A stretch of 64,000 nt of DNA from Heterodera schachtii (lineage: Eukaryota > Nematoda > Chromadorea > Rhabditida > Heteroderidae), in the NCBI GenBank assembly GCA_023374025.1, contig SIJG01000125.1, forward strand, positions 13,983 to 77,982, in the 5' to 3' direction. Both the position numbers and the translations under genes were made by a program. The notes beneath the pieces are model-generated. The model did not search any database. It was not told where the DNA came from and worked only from the letters and a program-made list of their open reading frames with translations. Each line of letters begins with the position of its first letter. Within the stretch, counting starts at the first letter, position 1. This document shows positions 62,728 to 64,000 of this stretch, piece after piece.

Positions 62728-64000
62728 TCAGTGATCACTTGGGACGGGAATTTCATCAAGAAGACTAAAAATAGTTAAATACAATAAATTTGGTGGAATT
62801 TTGAAAATCGCTGACCCGTCACCGACGTAATCATCACCATAAATTTCAATTTAAATTCTGTTCCACCGATCATAAAAGTGCCAGCCAATCGCTTCTTCTT
62901 CCCATTTTGTCCATTTGCTCGCATTTCGTACAATTGGACAACGGATCAGCAGAAATTCGTTGTCATACTGAGTTCTTTTGAATGCCAATTGTTCCCGAGT
63001 CAATTCGTTGGTCAGCGAAAATGGCACAACAGAGTCAGCAAAAGACGACCGAAATCGAATGACAACGATGAAATTGACGGGGGAAGAAGCCGAGGCAAAT
63101 GCCTAAAAATGGGGGGGGGGAATTGAAAGTGCCAAATAAATCAATTCAAAATCACCGCTTTGAAGTCTTCAATGTCCGCCGCCAAATTGCCATCATTCAT
63201 GTGTAACGGGCATCTCAACACCTTTGGCACGTTGCTTTGAAGTGGAGTGAAAAGCCATTTGGTCACCGCTTGTTCATCCAATGCCGCGGCACTGTCATCG
63301 CATGGAAATTCGGTGAAGAAACCATCAAAATAGGAATTGACAACGCGTAACAACGGACAATCGTTAAGAAATGACGGGGCAAATTGTCGCAAACGATGGA
63401 AACTTGTGGTAGACAATTCCAAGCCATGAATGTTTTTTCCGAGCATTGGCAAAATGTCGCGAAAAATGAAGTCCAAAATACGATCACTCGTCGCATCGAT
63501 GAACAAATTAATCGGACAGAATGAGGCAAAAAGCGGACGAAAACAATGGAAAAAAGCGATGACATTTCGGTCGATATAACTGAAATTGAAATAATGGACT
63601 CGTTTACATCTGAAAACAATTAATTCATCCATTTTACCCTATTGAAATGGCTTCGAACCCGATAACTTTTCGTGGCATTTGAATTTGCGGTATTGGCAAT
63701 GTTTTATCATCGTAATTGACAATTTCCATTTCATTTGCTGTGCCATGCCCTTCAAATTTGCGCCAAATTTCCATGAATTTCAACGTCCATTTTCGAGTTT
63801 TGAAGTGTTCGTCGACGTAAAAGTCAAATCGGTGGCTAATCATCGCAATTCCAAGGCCAAGTTGTGAAGGCGCAAGCAAATCGAAGACACAAAGCCAACA
63901 GTCAGCGGAAATGAAACTGAAAAATTAAATTAAATTTTCAATTTTTGTAAATATTTTTACATTTTCTTTTTTGGTTTTTGAGACGGTCCCAATAAATCCA
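62728..64000 (-). pseudogene. Class B F-box-like gene, 5' end beyond the window, late nonsense codon
   Basis: The anchor exon runs from beyond 64000 to 63961 (IYWDRLKNQKRK, donor GTAAAA). Then 63916-63638 (FISADCWLCVFDLLAPSQL, HRFDFYVDEHFKTRKW), 63579-63156 (YIDRNVIAFFHCF, FRDILPMLGKNIHGL, LRQFAPSFL, ALDEQAVTKWLFTP), 63102-62816 (FASASSPVNFIV, FSLTNELTREQLAF, LIRCPI) and 62764-62728 (LLDEIPVPSDH). All phases fit. TAA at 62853-62851 falls where sisters read NPID; after it the frame continues open (IEIYGDDYVGDG) into the last exon, so this is a single late lesion or a naturally shorter tail. The most divergent class B copy here. Confidence 0.65.

Overview
This window is nuclear DNA of a small-intron, AT-rich eukaryote. 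It is most likely a plant-parasitic cyst nematode (Globodera/Heterodera type). That call rests on the protein family and on the roughly 45-60 bp introns; I could run no search. There are no bacterial operons, rRNA genes or CRISPR arrays.

The main content is a decaying tandem array of about 26 copies or fragments of one F-box-like family on both strands. Class A genes have five exons: an 11-nt start exon (MNR-), an F-box-like exon (WICSDVWMDILPSFDHAQLGL), a central exon (IWPIFATNIRHL, SPTILTDLDQLNSI, GQALAKWLHTP, EWVNNFKE), a C-terminal exon (FELVNERTKEKL, LLKRCPI) and a small acidic last exon (GPLSPPAEEE). Class B genes have six exons. Two tiny 5' exons encode a membrane anchor with a basic tail. 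Next come an F-box-like exon (FICGDCWLLVFDFLAPSQLGL), a central exon (NIWPMFR, LRQLAPSLL, ASDGQAVAKWLFTP), a C-terminal exon (FDLINEVTGEKL, RCPIGWD, DGGFDDG) and a small last exon (LLDAASPGPSDH). Intron positions and phases match between classes, so they are ancient paralogues. F-box proteins normally act as substrate adaptors of SCF ubiquitin ligases; that role is inferred here, not shown.

Layout. 1-4.5 kb: class B tail, truncated A, decayed B. 4.6-7.8 kb: nested transposons including a Mutator-like element with a FLYWCH finger relic. 7.9-13.9 kb: three A genes on +, the middle one broken. 14.7-21.5 kb: A and B genes on -, with a head-to-head A/B promoter at 18.8-19.1 kb. 22.8-28.1 kb: truncated B, transposon block, A gene with an altered tail. 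28.5-29.4 kb: GC-rich island. 30-31.8 kb: intact A gene and a second head-to-head promoter. 33.0-33.6 kb: in-frame A/B chimera. 34.5-42 kb: decayed A and B genes. 43.7-44.4 kb: exons of an unrelated gene. 44.8-56.5 kb: a segment bounded by inverted copies of one element that looks inverted, splitting a B gene in two. 57.2-64 kb: three B genes on -, one with an A-type front end.

Best intact models are four A genes (7951-9212, 12602-13852, 16803-18833, 30052-31531) plus the 117-residue chimera (33021-33628). Many others carry one frameshift, nonsense codon or truncation, so this looks like a birth-and-death cluster. Transposons sit in introns and at breakpoints. Several have perfect target-site duplications, and one recurring design uses terminal inverted repeats built from private tandem arrays of a short unit.
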